Source: Anisakis pegreffii (taxonomy: Eukaryota; Nematoda; Chromadorea; Rhabditida; Anisakidae). Taken from it: DNA of 64,000 bases. The DNA lies in assembly GCA_035041965.1 (NCBI GenBank), contig JAPYMA010000485.1:62001-126000 (forward strand), read 5' to 3'. This document shows, in pieces, positions 25,255 to 37,734 of this stretch. The notes beneath the pieces were generated by a model. That model saw only the letters and a list, made by a program, of their open reading frames with translations. It was not told the origin of the DNA and searched no databases. Position 1 is the first letter of the stretch; each line of letters begins with the position of its first letter. The position numbers and the translations under genes were made by a program.

Positions 25255-28200
25255 TTAATGCTACACAGGTATGCTTATGGCAGGGAAAAGATTAAAAATC
25301 TGTTAAAGTCCTCCAGAAATATCTCATATTCACCTCGGATAAACTGATTGTGTTTTGTTGACGATTCATGAGAGATTGTTTCGAGGCTTCTCCCAACTGT
25401 TCGGAATGTGTTATCAACATTCCTTTTAAGTCATCTTCAGACAATTTTCGATTTCAGGGCAAAAAAAATTTTTTGAGGGAAAAATTCATTTTTCGATAAT
25501 TTGTTTCGGTCTCATTCTTTATTAGATATTGCGAAAATTTCGTTTGGTCGGAAAATACATCTCGATAAATTTAGAGAATGTTCTGGAATTATGCTTATAT
25601 CATCTCTTAAAATTTTCATTGATTCCGCTGAAACGTGAGATTATTTTCTCAACTCTCGGAAATTAGCCACTGACTTTCTCAGAAATGTTTTGAGATGTCG
25701 TGCAAACTCTTATGGTTCATCGAAAGCTCACGATCAGTTCAAAAACCGTCTTTCTAATCTCATCTTCTGAGTTTATCAGAGCTGGTGATGCATACTAATC
25801 AAACACTAGTTTGGAGAATGTTTAGTTTTTATCTAACCGTTGGATCTGAGAACTCAGGAAATACACTGGATTTGAAATGCACTGGATTTGAAATGAATCA
25901 GTTTTTCGTTCCGTTGTCGTCATCAGTACATGCCGTGCTTTCTTACAATCAGGATCACTCACGTCTTATGATTCGCAGACGCCGATGCATCATTATTCTC
26001 ATCAGTTTTGCAGTCGTTTCCTTATATAGCTACTGAAAGGTCATTAGGAAAGGCAACTTAGCTTTAGTGACTCAGAAACAGTTCAGCGAAAATTTATCCG
26101 TCACAAATCCTCAGAAGAGAAATAATTTCATGAAATCCACTATTTTATTTTCTGTGATTTCATATCCATTTCTTACTTATTTCATATTAATCATCTTTAT
26201 TTCATATGCAATCATTTTATTTATGGAAACATATTTATTTCATATTTTTTATTTTCCTATCTTGTTGATTAATCATATCGCTAAAAGCACTCTGCAGTCT
26301 CGCTGTTTTGATGAATTGATAGCGCTTGCGCACATAATCACAAAATTATTCGATCTCTTTGGTACCATTCAATAGGCGGCACGCTTCCAAGATCATCGCT
26401 TCAAATCTAGTTTGCCCACAAAATCTCCAAAGAAGCTGAACAACATTAGTTATGTTGAATAGCTTGAAATTTTTTGGTCAGCCTCATTTGTTTAGATCGG
26501 ATGTCAACGTGAAGACATCTCGCATGACCTCTATCCACTTATTCACATCGTATGCAATTTCTTCCTATCTTCTTACCACAAATTTCCACTTTCATGATGG
26601 CCTTTTTAGTGACCTTTTTGATTATTTCGGGTGCTAATGTACTTCAAAGAATTTCTCTCTTGATGTGTATTCTTTGAGACCGGGTATGCGCCTATAACCG
26701 GAATTGCAAATGAATTCGATAATAATTCATTAGTATCATAAATGATTATCGAATTTATTCGATATTAATTCATCAGTATGCAATCATCTATTATGAATGG
26801 AAATATTCTGAAAATGACACACTTGATGGAGTATGCGGATGAATGTGACAAGTGAAGAGCAAGATTGATGTCGATTTCCAAATAATTGTATCATCAGAAT
26901 GTATTTAGTCAAAAGTTTATATGAGATGAATGAAGTCATTTCGGTGTCAATTATTCATGGATTATTCCATTGAATATTTCAATTCTAAATATGTCAAACG
27001 TCATTCAGTGTTCAGTTTCATTGCCAATTCATAATACCACATTGCATAATATTTGATGTGGTGGCAGGCATTCTTCTAAGAAGATCCGTGTTCACATTTC
27101 AATTCAGTGGCAATTTATCGTCAATTTTGAACTCTTTATGGTATTCACGAAATCAATGCGTACGCAGTTGTCACTTGTACTAGAACAGTTATATAGTTTT
27201 CACTTCATTCTGTATAGGAAGCAAGTGATAGTGAGATGTCAATTTCGTTCTGGGGGGGAGGTCACGTTTGTTTGTGAGAGACGTTGAATGCCGAAATCAT
27301 CAAGAACATGAAGTCTACTGAGCATTCCTGTCAACTGCACTCCCTATGAACTAGGAGTTGTAAGTGCAGTGGAACCCACAAAGTGTTTATCAAATAAAGA
27401 CTGTAATTGACTTGTTATAGCCCCAAGAGGTGTTATATGTTATACTGATATCTAAGAATATTTTATTAATTGCTAAACTCAATGTAAAACTTTTCCCGAT
27501 GCACAACCATCGGAAAATGATTCATATATAACCTTTCGTCAACGTTCACTTATTGCTATTGTGCTTTTTTCAGGAATGTTGTCGCGAATTCGTTGACTGA
27601 TAATGAGTTTGGGAGTTTTTGATGTAGTTTCTGAAGAGAGCTTTTCGTCGAGTCGTGTCATTCAACCAGATGATCTATATTCAATTTACATCCTTTTCAT
27701 CATCATTGCATTGATTATCGTCGTTTTCATTTATCCAGTAGAGTTCACATTGTTTGAACGCAGCAGAAGATTATTGCTCCAATTTTGATTGATCATTCCG
27801 TAGTGAGATCAACTATAGAGCTAGCTTATTTATCCGTTTTGAACGTTCGTTTCTGAAAATTAGTTCTTATATAAGTCGTGTTTGCGATGTTTTTGCCGTT
27901 AAGCAGTTTTGAATCAATCACGCAAGTTGATTTCGTGAACGCATATGCATGAATGGGTATAACCGGAAACGCAGCGAAATTCTCTCGTAAAGGATTTTTT
28001 GCTTACATTTAGTAGCCTTGCAGTAATGCTTCTTCTCCTAATTGTAAGGCAAAATCGTAAAACAGTCGATATCGGAAGGAAATTTTCTGCGCTATTAGAG
28101 TTGCACTTCCCCTCTCCCGATAGACTTTCTCGGTCATAGAGTTATGCCGCAATCCACAATTGTCTCAATCACCGCACGATTTTTGATCACTTTGAAATCA

Positions 28201-28920
28201 CTCAAAGTCTAGCCACGACCATCAATTAAGCCATTTACAGATTCAAGCATGGGATTGATCTCACGTTCGGGTGAGCCTTAGATTCGGGCCTGAACAAACG
28301 AATGAACTGCATGTGATCAACGGACATATGATGAAAACCAATGCAAACATAAAGCACCCCTTATACCATAAACAAATTTCTTGCAAGAAATAGTTCTGAT
28401 TCCATAAAGCAAATTGCTTGAAACTATAAATACGGTTGTTTAATCGAGGTTTTGAGGGTTTCAGTCTGAAACAATATTAAATTAGCGCAAAAAATGTTCG
28501 TATTTTTGCAGTGTCCGAAAGGTGATTCTGAATCGTCACATGTTCGACATTTTTTCTTTCAAAAAACGAGAGGCGATTTGAAAGTTTCAATGCTTTTTAT
28601 CGCGTTTTAGGTGAACGACTTGAAGTGTTCGATATTTTTTGTGGTTTTGAACGATATATTATCGTTTGCTATTATCGGTTCTCATGCATCGATTTCGTTA
28701 TGCACGTTGTGTTTTGCAGTGCAAAACGTAGCGATTCAATCCGTTCGGTGTGTTGATTTTGGTACGTTTTGAAATTCAGTTAATTTCAGACTGAAACATC
28801 GAATGTGCTGATAGAAAGCGATATTGTTGGTGTTGATGTGCATCACGAATGTTGATTACAATTCGACGCACGTCATTCGTTAGTTCGAGCGATGTTGAAC
28901 TGAATATATTCAGTCATCTT

Positions 28921-31696
28921 ATGTTAGAACTGACTATCTTAATCACAATTCTCAGCAATTGTTTCGCCACAGCAAACCCAAACGACAGTCGAAATAAAGC
29001 GACTGAACTAAAGACATGGGCATCGAAAAATTTTGTGACGTGAGTTTCAATGCGATTCATCGCATTTCCATTCTCTCCTTCTGATCTACGAAAGGAAACG
29101 TGCGTTGTTACAGTGCCTCCGTTTTGATCCGATTGTGCACGTTGATTTAAGCATTCACCAGATTTTGGGTCAACACTATTGCATACTTATCCTCTTTATG
29201 GCAGCCAGTTCGGTTGGGATTCCGATTGAAAAATGCGCTGAATTAGAGTGAATTGATCGTGAGAAGTTGGATGAACCTTTTTGCATTTGCGTTGAATGAG
29301 TAATACCTCCTAACAAAGAAAAAAACTTGAGTGAACCTGACTAACAGAACTTATCACGAAAACTGGTCTGACCTTGGGCTAACCTTCTTAGTCATGACAA
29401 GAAAACATGTCCGTGAACTTGCGTTAAACGTTAGATTTTGACAATTTCTCGTCAAGGTTTTTAATGTGTTCTTCATTGGAACTAGCATTTATAAGAACAA
29501 AATCGACAGTAGTTCATATTGAAGGATTTGTTGGCGTACAGCTCTCAGAATATGGTAACTTGCAGAACATTTTTTGCTTCTGCTGAATTTTTGAGTTTTG
29601 AAGCGTAAGATAAGATTCCAAGTTCTATTGCATCATAACCAAAGCTCGTTTACGCTCTGTTGAAACATATCAACAATCGTTGTTAAATGAACTGATATGA
29701 GATTCAAACTTTTAAATTAAAACAAAAACTTTGATCTTGTTTTTGCGTTCTGAAAGTTATGTGTTGCTGATTAATGCTGAGTCAAGATACCGAATTCATC
29801 AAGTATTCAAATTCAGCATAGGAATATTCTTTCGATGTTGCTGAATGAATTTCAGATGTATATTCTGTTTGGACTATGACGATTATCACGGCCTATCGGT
29901 GTTTGGTTGCAGCGTTAAGAAACCGCTTACGTGCCTTGGTAATCTATGTTACATGAGTAAGCATCAAATTTTTTTCCTCCTCAGCTGCATTCTAACTTAT
30001 CGTTGTCTCACTCATAATTATGGGCATTGCATTGATCTGCATTCAAGTTGACCGCGGATAATTTTGTGATTTTTTTCTTATTCACGCATCGTGCTTTTGA
30101 TGTCATAAGCCGGTGTCGTCTTCATTTTCTCATCATATGAGCGAACAAAATTGCTTCAACTTCAGGGCAACATAAGAAGAGTAATTTTTTCCTGTATACA
30201 AGTGGATGCCTTAATTTTACAAACGATGAATACAATACGGTTTCGAAGAGGAGGCGCCATGGCCTTGTCGTGAGGGGAGACACTGGGCAGGAAACGCAAT
30301 TATGCGAGGTAAAAATATCAAATGTACTCAATCAGTGCTTGTAATTCTTCACATTCTCCTCCCCAATTTCTAGGAGTTTTCCTATGTTTCCTGTTTTCAT
30401 TTAGTGTTAGATGGAAACTTTCCTGTTCTTCTCAAATATCAAACGAATGTCTTGAAGATAGCTTATTTAAAAAATCGTTTTTTTTCGGGTGATTTAAAAA
30501 TTAAAATATTTTTCAAAAATTTATTAAAATTTTTAAAACTTATTAATTTAAATAAGAAATTAAAAGAAAATAGAAAAAGAAAAGAAAGTGAAAATGAATA
30601 TTAAAAGAAAAAAATTGCAAATTTGAAGAAAAATAAATATTAGAAGAAAAAAGTGAGAGTTAAATTGAAAAAAAATTTTTTTACAAACTTATTCAAAAAA
30701 ATATTTTCGGGTGATTTAAAAATATTTTTCGGTAGAAAATGAGTTCGGGTGATTGAGTTAGCATAATTCTGTGCGGAATCATAAACGTTCAAATTTATGC
30801 TGACAAAGTTGCGGGACCACGTGGAAGCCAACCACCGGGCATCTAGGCTCAGCGCTAGCGCACTACCCACTAGGCCATGCCACTGCTGCCAGATAAAAAT
30901 TCAGAACGTAACTTCAATACACTGAAAACCTTTTCCTCGCCATATTTCGCTTCCACTTTGTGTTTCGCAAAAATTTTTTGCATATTCATGATCAGCTCGA
31001 GCAGCCCTACAATATGATATATATTTCATGACGAAAGGCCAGATTAAGTTTGTGACCTTTCCTTGTGAGATCAGAAGCAATGAGCGATGTAACATTCGAA
31101 AAATTATTTTAGGTTTCATCGAACATGAACACATGTGTATGTAACAATAATAATCGATGTAACAATATCTCGTCGTTGGCACCGTTCACCGAACTCACAA
31201 CGCCTCTTTTCGACAACATCGAATTTGATGAGCTTTCTCATTTCAGGTTATTAGTCTTCAGCATTTATTGATAGTTTCGAGATGAACTGAGAAAACTGAG
31301 CAATCAGTTCAATAAATTCGGTCCGAGTCTCTGCATGAATCGCTTTTAAATACTTCTGTAGCTAAATTCAAACCTAGAAACAAAGCTATTGAAATGATTT
31401 TCGATATGGCGTGTGGGATATATTTCAAACTGTCTTTCTCTCATTACAATAGTTTAACGTTGATCGTGATCATTGCCATCACAAATTTCAGATATTTTCT
31501 ACCGAATGATTCACTGTTGAACGAGATCAAAACGAACGATAACGAGTTGATGTCTCGTTTGGATGAATACTTCATGATTCGAGTGTACAGCAGTCGATTT
31601 CCGCAACTTCGTTCCCAAATAACGACACCAACAATGAATTTGAATCTGTTGTGCCATTTCATATTGTGCTCAGTGTTTTTCGTTTATTTGTTTTAA
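28921..31696 (+). CDS. Secreted, probably GPI-anchored Ly6/three-finger protein
   Basis: Five exons join in phase to 233 residues: 28921-29039, 29856-29956, 30166-30308, 31113-31246, 31492-31696. All introns are GT-AG, and an AATAAA follows at 31709. The N-terminus MLELTILITILSNCFA is a signal peptide. Ten cysteines follow, starting CIFCLDYDDYHG and continuing through GCSVKKPLTC, LCYMR, SGCLNF and TQLCE to the closing CVCNNNNRCN, the usual end of a three-finger (Ly6/uPAR) fold. The C-terminus is a hydrophobic tail (LLCHFILCSVFFVYLF) after a polar stretch, as in GPI-anchored members. Such proteins sit at the outer cell surface and often modulate receptors; this one's partner is unknown. An in-frame ATG at 28849 would add 24 residues before the signal peptide, so I prefer 28921. 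Intron 3 contains a MITE B copy and a tRNA-like SINE head. Confidence 0.72.
30480..30740. repeat. Low-complexity A/T and purine-rich tract bounded by a short repeat
   Basis: The motif TTCGGGTGATTTAAAAAT occurs at about 30486 and again at about 30706 in the same orientation. Between them is an almost pure A/T/G purine-rich stretch. It lies in intron 3 of the Ly6-like gene, just before the tRNA-like sequence, and may be the tail or body of the same retroposed element. Confidence 0.5.
30811..30884 (-). repeat. tRNA-like Pol III promoter (SINE head or tRNA pseudogene)
   Basis: On the minus strand the A-box TGGCCTAGTGG (30867-30877) matches the consensus fully. The B-box GGTTGGCTTCC (30822-30832) matches at 9 of 11 positions, with normal spacing. 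A T-arm stem GTGG/CCAC is present, but the acceptor stem does not pair, so it is not a working tRNA. Its place in an intron beside an A-rich tract favours a tRNA-derived SINE. Confidence 0.5.
30901..31090. mobile_element. MITE B family, copy 1 (truncated left end)
   Basis: It shares the core ACACTGAAAACCTTTT (about 30917), then GCCATAT, a GATCAG motif, a CCCTACAATAT motif and the right end GTGACCTTTCCTTGT (about 31055). The other copies are at 39646 and 45854. It lies in intron 3 of the Ly6-like gene and its right end is close to the exon 4 acceptor. Confidence 0.6.
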
Positions 31697-31708
31697 TTCA
31701 ATACTGAC

Positions 31709-31714
31709 AATAAA
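31709..31714 (+). terminator. Poly(A) signal of the Ly6-like gene
   Basis: AATAAA 13 nt after the stop codon of the Ly6-like gene, at the normal distance for nematode 3' ends. Confidence 0.6.
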
Positions 31715-31870
31715 TTTCACGAATTATTTTTGTTTGAAATGTTTGTAAATATCACCTGTTATTATCATAAGCGTGGCTGTGCTGATCTGTGAACTTCTGA
31801 TTTCACCGACATTCCGTCGGCAAAACATGTCTATCCACAAATATTTGATACATCAAAACTGAGTGCACCG

Positions 31871-32000
31871 TAGTGCTCGTCGGGGAGCGGGAAGGGGAGG
31901 GGGGACCACATCGTGAAGTAAAGTTGATGAGGAGAACCTTCGAAAAAAGTTGAGGAATCACCGGGAACGGGTTCCTCGTCGGGAACCCCGACGAACACTA
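31871..32000. mobile_element. GC-rich TIR element (MITE A), short copy
   Basis: A 130-bp element with ends TAGTGCTCGTCGGGGAGC and, at the right, CCCCGACGAACACTA, which are inverted repeats with one mismatch in the first 15 bases. GTGCAC lies directly outside the right end (32001-32006) and 2 bp outside the left end (31863-31868), which may mark a target duplication. No coding capacity. Confidence 0.75.
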
Positions 32001-32617
32001 GTGCACATTGGCTACTTTAATGTCTACTACATCAAATGTTCGGCACTCATCGTATCATCACGTTCAGACTGTACATTTTTTTGCCTTCAAACTCAATGCG
32101 CTCGTTAATTTTCCTGTGTGTGTGATTGTCTTATTTATTCTCAATTTCCATTTCTGCTCGTTACACCACACAGTTCGCTAGTCGTTTCAAAGAAAAATAA
32201 AACTGACTGTATCCCTTCCACGCAAATCGCATTCGATTTTGCAGAGGTTGAATGAACCTGTGGATTCGAAAGGTACAATTTGTACATTCTAAAAACGTTC
32301 CCTGAATAAATTTTGCAGTTTTTCCAATTCTTAAATTTTATAATCGGTCGTCGAAGTTTCGAGTCGTTACAAGAGGGAATTCACGAGCAGATCGTTTCGG
32401 CCAAAAATGTTCGAAAAATTCATAATGCATTGGATGTAAACAAATAACGGCAACACCTCGAATAGTTTCCAAAATCTTTAACAATTGCACTGTGGGAATT
32501 GAATTTCAATTTCAATTTTAAGACCAGACACACCAGTGGAGCATCTAAAAAATTATTTCGAAGACCTTATCTTCAGTTCGTGAGTGCCTTAAAGGAATTT
32601 GAATTTATCATAAAATT

Positions 32618-32851
32618 ACCTATACCATATCTGGACTGGACTGGCCAGGCTATCAAACGTTTGTAACGTTGCTGGCCACAATGCTCGCAATGTTTCCGTG
32701 CACATTGTTTTAGCCTCAAGTTACGCCGTCACCCCGCTGGCTAGGCGAGCAGGCCATTGTTTACGTTTATGTTTATGGTATGGGTCGTTTGGTCGTTTAG
32801 ATCGTTTATGATATAGGTCGTTTGCTGGGGGACGAAATGACCTATACCATA
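32618..32851. mobile_element. Inverted-repeat element with ACCTATACCATA ends
   Basis: ACCTATACCATA occurs at 32618-32629 and again at 32840-32851. Its near-perfect reverse complement TATGGTATGGGT is at 32774-32785. The enclosed DNA is distinctly richer in GC (TGGCCAGGC, GCTGGCTAGGCGAGC). This looks like a small foldback or MITE-like insertion. No relatives were seen in the window. Confidence 0.4.
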
Positions 32852-33644
32852 ATCGAGAAAATTTTCAGATTGATTAGAAAGAAACTGCAATAAATATTCA
32901 AAAATTTATGAAACGAATGGATCACAGATCAATTGAAATGCAGAAGGCTATCGAAATTCATAGCTGTTATCGCTTGTGGAAGTGCATCTGTCATGTATGT
33001 GGTGTGATTGTCTCGGAATGAAATATAGTCCGCACATTGCCATCGAACATTCGTTGACAGGAAATTTGAAGTGAGTAAAAGTGAGAGATTAAGCTCAGCA
33101 TTGTATCAAATTGGTCCAAATATTAAATTTCTCATTGAGGTGCGGCCATCATAACTCCAGGATATCCTCACGTGAACTCAGCGTTTCGTTTCGGTGAGTG
33201 AAGCACAATCGTGAACAAACCCAAATTGAATATTTCATCTGTCAACAACACAAAATATTGAACAATATCCACATAGGTATCAGTAGCTATCAATCACACA
33301 ATAATAATAGGAGTCAAGAAAGTTGTATATGTGGAAACTGAATGTTTTGCAATACTCTCCTCTGAAAGATTTATTTCGCGAGATTCACGTCACAGAACGA
33401 TAATAATGAACCTTGGTAAATCACGAAAACATAATTGAAAGAACGACAAGAAATACAATCGACAATTGACCATTTTAGACGAGACTGAAAAGTGAACCCC
33501 ATCCAGAATGTTGCAAAGTAGGCATATATCAAATTCCATGGAACTTTGTGTCTCGTATCGAAAATGTCTTTTTTAATGCCGATAGTTGATTTCGAAACTG
33601 ATAATTAGAGGAATTTAAGTAAGGGCTCTATCAATGGATCGAGT

Positions 33645-36003
33645 TCAAGTAACAGTGAATGAGTTTTCATTTTCAATGTGATAATTACTTTTCTTATAAG
33701 ACACCAAATTTTCACGACGTCTTTTGGAGGTATCCTCATAGATGCGTCTCACTATAATTGGTATTTCGTCGGTACAACGAGCAGCCGAACGTAATTCCTC
33801 AAAATAATCCCATTGTGTTTCACCTAAAACGTGAAACGTATCTCCACTTTTTCCGAGTCTTTCCAATTCCCTGAAACTAATCCCTTTTGGAACATTGAAA
33901 CAAGCTTGTTTTTGAGTCAATCAGGGTCTTCTTACTGCATCTAATTGCAGTGGTCATCGAAGCGCTGATTGTTTGAACGTTCAGGCTTGAACGCAATTGT
34001 GTTGAATCTAAGCATTAGTACTCATCTATGGCGCATACACTGATGAAATTATAAAAGTACGGGTAAATGATCTTGAGGCTAAACAGTAGTTCTGACCGCA
34101 CGGAACAGTGTTTTTTGGTGAGCACTATTCATCGCACGCCAATAACGATAGTCAGGAAATTGTGCATCTCTGGAAAAATTCTCTTCTGATGCGAATAAAT
34201 AGTCGGTTGAATTAACAATTGAATGGATTTATGAAGAAAGCAGTTGAAAACTCACATTAATCGTTTACTCTCCCAATTTGTTAAATGTTGTTGTGGAACG
34301 TTTTCTGTTCGCTTGATGAAAGCAATTGCCAGTTTGCATTGGTATTCAAAGCACATGAATGGTAAAACGCTCGTGTTAAGACCGATGAAAAACAGCGATC
34401 GAGGATATTTGACGTGAACACAATGCAGATATGTCGGTGATAACATCTTTTCATCGTATTTCAACTGGATCAAATCGTTCAAAAACTCACACCTATACAA
34501 ATAACCAGTGCAGTAAATTAGCGAATGCACACCTTCTAGCCGACGACCATCTTCCAAAAACAAATCATTACCATCGCAACGTATTAATTTACCACACTGT
34601 TCGATATTTTCTGGTAGTTTACATTTGATTGGTGCTTTATCGCTTATCAGATATATCTGTAGCGGATAATAATCATGGTCACTGATGCTATTATTTTCTT
34701 GATTATTATCTGTTGTCACTATTAAGTCAGTACTATGTATATCCGAATTACGGCTCTATTTATCATCGCAATTAACACTATTCTCACTGTGACGATATTG
34801 GATCAGATAGATGAGAAGATAGAGGTCACCTTTTCAGCTACATCAGTCAGCTGTAGCGCAATATCCACACCAGACGGTCCTGCCCCAACCACAGCGACAC
34901 GTTTGTTAGCGTACGGTCGTGGAGTGCGATAATTATGACTGTGTATTACGGTACCGCTGAATGACCCGTCTATGCAAGGTACGAATGCTTTAACGTAGTG
35001 TCCATTGCAAACGAATACAACGTCAAAATATTCAGTGGTTGTCTCTCGAACATTATCCGATTGTCCTCTTTGAGAATATCGCAATTGCCATCTTGAATCA
35101 ACACGCCGTACGTCGTCGACCGTACATCTTAGCTAAATTATAGAAGTGTCAAGCATGGAAATTCGATTCAAGCGATGATCAAGTCAGTCATCAGCGACTG
35201 GAAGCCAGTATCTTTGGATGACGGTTGCAGGCCGAGAAAAACAATAAATGAAGGTTACTTCAAGAGGGAATGCAAAAAGAAAGATGCAGTGCACGACGCG
35301 GAAGAGCTTCACGCAGATCCGTTGAGATCTAGTTTTAACAACCAGAAGATGAGAAAATAAAAATAAGGAGGGAAAGGTTGATGGTCAGTGAATAAATAAA
35401 CTGTTGAATAAGTGAACGCACCTTAATGAATTGTTTGATTGGTTCGGAATATTTTCGAAGATAGTCGAGAACGTCATAATGAGCGATAAAAGAAGGTAGA
35501 TTCGACGGAAATTCAAGGTCGCTGAATCGCATTGCTTCTTTGGGAAGATTAGTCCTTCAAATAACTAACAGCACTGAAAGTTCGTATCGATAGTCTTTTG
35601 TCATGATTCTTTTCATTGACTCTACTGATATGATTGTTCATATAGAGGACGATCAGATGGAGTGATTTTGTCACGGTAAACTGAAATGATTCAATAGTTG
35701 TAGTTTCAGATCACCTCACATTGTATCCATTGGACTGTTTATTCGATTCATCAATTGACTGAGATTGCATTCAAATATAATTTATGACAACGAAACAAAG
35801 AAATAAGCAAATGAAGCAAAAATTCACCTCATATTTTCGTACATACTCGAATGGATATTAATTTCAGGATTGTATACCCAAGTACCGCCGACTGAATCAG
35901 CTGCTTCAAAGACCGTAACATCGAAACATGCCTCAACACATCGGCGTGCTGCACAAAGTCCGGCCGCACCTCCTCCGATTACCGCCGCTCTTAGTTTATT
36001 CAT
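33645..36003 (-). CDS. Flavin-containing monooxygenase (FMO)
   Basis: Five exons on the minus strand join in phase to 445 residues: 36003-35828, 35554-35422, 35132-34830, 34755-34256, 33870-33645. FMOs oxygenate nucleophilic N and S in xenobiotics and metabolites using FAD, NADPH and O2, usually on the ER membrane. The FAD-binding motif VIGGGAAGL is at residues 8-16, and NLPKEAM follows in the FMO position. The FMO signature FSGTVIHSHNY precedes the NADPH site VVGAGPSGVD (about residues 180-190). The late motif IYCTGY corresponds to the family's ATGY. The C-terminal region contains ETQWDYFEEL, as expected. The start is the first ATG of the FAD-binding exon, only four residues before the Rossmann strand, normal for FMOs. 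Length is at the short end of the family (about 430-530). I see no C-terminal membrane anchor. The exon 4 acceptor (after AAATAG) is the least certain junction. Confidence 0.88.
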
Positions 36004-36159
36004 TTACACTTCAGTCAATCACTCCACATAAGCGCCTTGAAACGGGTCGTCCACATGGACAGCTCAGTAGATGTATCGTTGATATGCTTCAATATACTTT
36101 GTATAAGAAGTTTCACGCGTATTTTGAGCAACCTTAACACTATCCACTTAAGTTAGCAC
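36004..36159 (-). promoter_or_regulatory. Upstream region of the monooxygenase
   Basis: About 150 bp between the FMO start codon and a large perfect hairpin. No clear TATA box or trans-splice acceptor can be assigned. Regulation is unknown. Confidence 0.25.
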
Positions 36160-36270
36160 TACGCATGGCTGACTATATTACCCTGACTAGAAAACCTCTC
36201 GTCAGATCCAAGCATTAAGTGCATCCGACGAGAGGTTTTCTAGTCAGGGTAATATAGTCAGCCATGCGTA
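36160..36270. repeat. Perfect 44-bp inverted repeat with 23-nt loop
   Basis: The left arm 36160-36203 (starts TACGCATGGCTGACTATATT) is exactly the reverse complement of 36227-36270. The loop is 36204-36226. There is no mismatch, so the structure is young, under selection, or an amplification/assembly artefact. It lies about 160 bp upstream of the FMO start. Confidence 0.95.
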
Positions 36271-37652
36271 AGCATCGACGATGCATGCACAAATTTCATT
36301 TCGGACGTAGTAAAGGTAGCTAAATTTTATTCTGTCAGTAAATTGAACCGCAAAATAGAGGAGCAACGAAATGTCGATTGATAAAATACTCGAGAATAGG
36401 CTCCGTAATCTCGGAGTGAGAGGAATTGAACAATATAAACACTGATATGTACACAGCGACACTCAACGCGTCTTCTCTTAACGAACGAATCGATTAAATG
36501 CTAACGTTAGAAAACAAATGAGCGCAAAATTTCCAAGTGAAAGCGTAGGAATTGATTTTGCTAATACAAAAAGGACGGTGTTCTTGGAATGGAGTTCAGT
36601 TCACTCCAATAGTTGTCGAGCGTAAGTGCGTGACGATACATTTTATGTTGTTTCTCGTTTATCGTGATATTTAAATTGCAATCGCTGAAGGCATACTTAT
36701 CACTTCAATGAATGCGTTCGTGAGCGTACCTCTCTCAAAACGCTAATAAAACAAATTCGATACGGAGAAAAATTCATGGAAACAGAGAGAGTCTCTTTCC
36801 TCAGTTCATGCACACGCAGAAGAATAGACATCCAATTAGTTATTCATATATTGATGACTCCTCGAAAAAAACCTCATCCAGTTGCTACGCGGAGGAAGAT
36901 TTTTTAGTCTCTCCTGAATATATTGTTCAAAAGAGTGGTGAGAACATGTTATTGTTACGTTCAAAAGAGAACAACAATAATATGACCATCAAAACAACCA
37001 ATTTATTTCGGTGTGTTGTTAGCGATGAAGCGATCGTTGATGTGCTCAGTAATCTACAAATAATGAAAACATGTTATGGTGATCAAATGGTGCACTAAAT
37101 CGACCATCACGTGAAATTCACATCGAAAATCATTTGCTCAGAAAAAGGCGAAAAGCAGCGTTACAATAGGCACTCTTCTAATTCAACTGCCTCCTGATCA
37201 AAGATCCACCGGTGCGTTCTTGACAATATCTGGCTGTTAACAACTTCAAGCTCCGCATTCATTTTTAATAAATCGATCGCTTCAATTTCGTCGCAGAAGC
37301 CTGAGATACCCCCTCATGCGCACAGTTTGCTATCATTAGAGTTGAATAGCAGCATTCAAAGAACAAAATTTAGGGAACACACTGCGTAAAAGCTTAAAAA
37401 TACCCGAAATATTAATCGTAAGATAGCTGATGATTGTTGTTCAGCATGCATAAACTGCTAAAAATGCTCAAAACCGTATGATGAATCGTCTCGGATATCT
37501 GATTTTGCTTGACATCATAATGAAAAATTGCACATTCTCAAACAAAAATGTTCATAAACTGTGTCGCGACTAGCGTGAAAACCTAGCATATAATGATAGA
37601 TAGCACTCAAAAGAATATCGTGCTTAAAATCAAATAAGAAACATCGTGCAAT

Positions 37653-37734
37653 GGACTGATAGTTTACCGGTGTAACACTGGGCTCTGAGGATCCGATCAG
37701 TTCAGAAGACGTGAGTTCGATTCCACGCCGGTCC
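37653..37734 (+). repeat. tRNA-like sequence (tRNA pseudogene or SINE head)
   Basis: Six bases at each end pair as an acceptor stem (GGACTG with CGGTCC, one G-T pair). The A-box-like TAGTTTACCGG has one mismatch, and the B-box AGTTCGATTCC has one mismatch. The T-stem CGTG/CACG forms only with an enlarged loop, and the anticodon stem is poor, so an intact tRNA is unlikely. Possible function as a Pol III transcript is open. Confidence 0.5.

Larger units (their letters stand above)
14967..28920. other. 14 kb gene-poor region
   Basis: No gene can be supported in this stretch. It holds the duplicated block at 19847 and 21037, and a tandem repeat near 25193. It also has several short repeats, such as AAGTCGATGAGCAAA twice near 16746-16780 and ACTGGATTTGAAATG twice near 25864-25895. 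A moderately GC-rich patch at about 17770-17960 has no recognised identity. Open frames such as minus 24541-24846 (contains SEDKTVKLSIRINQNDMN) and plus 16860-17035 (contains LPNEDVASSLKTILFIALKQ) look somewhat coding-like but cannot be joined to anything. Confidence 0.35.
31715..33644. other. Intergenic region between convergent genes
   Basis: Lies between the 3' ends of the plus-strand Ly6-like gene and the minus-strand monooxygenase. It holds a MITE A copy (31871-32000) and a separate inverted-repeat segment (32618-32851). The rest is AT-rich with nothing recognised. Confidence 0.5.

Noticed and set aside
34431..34628. Plus-strand ORF inside the monooxygenase
   Set aside because: It lies opposite FMO exon 4 and has no motif of its own.
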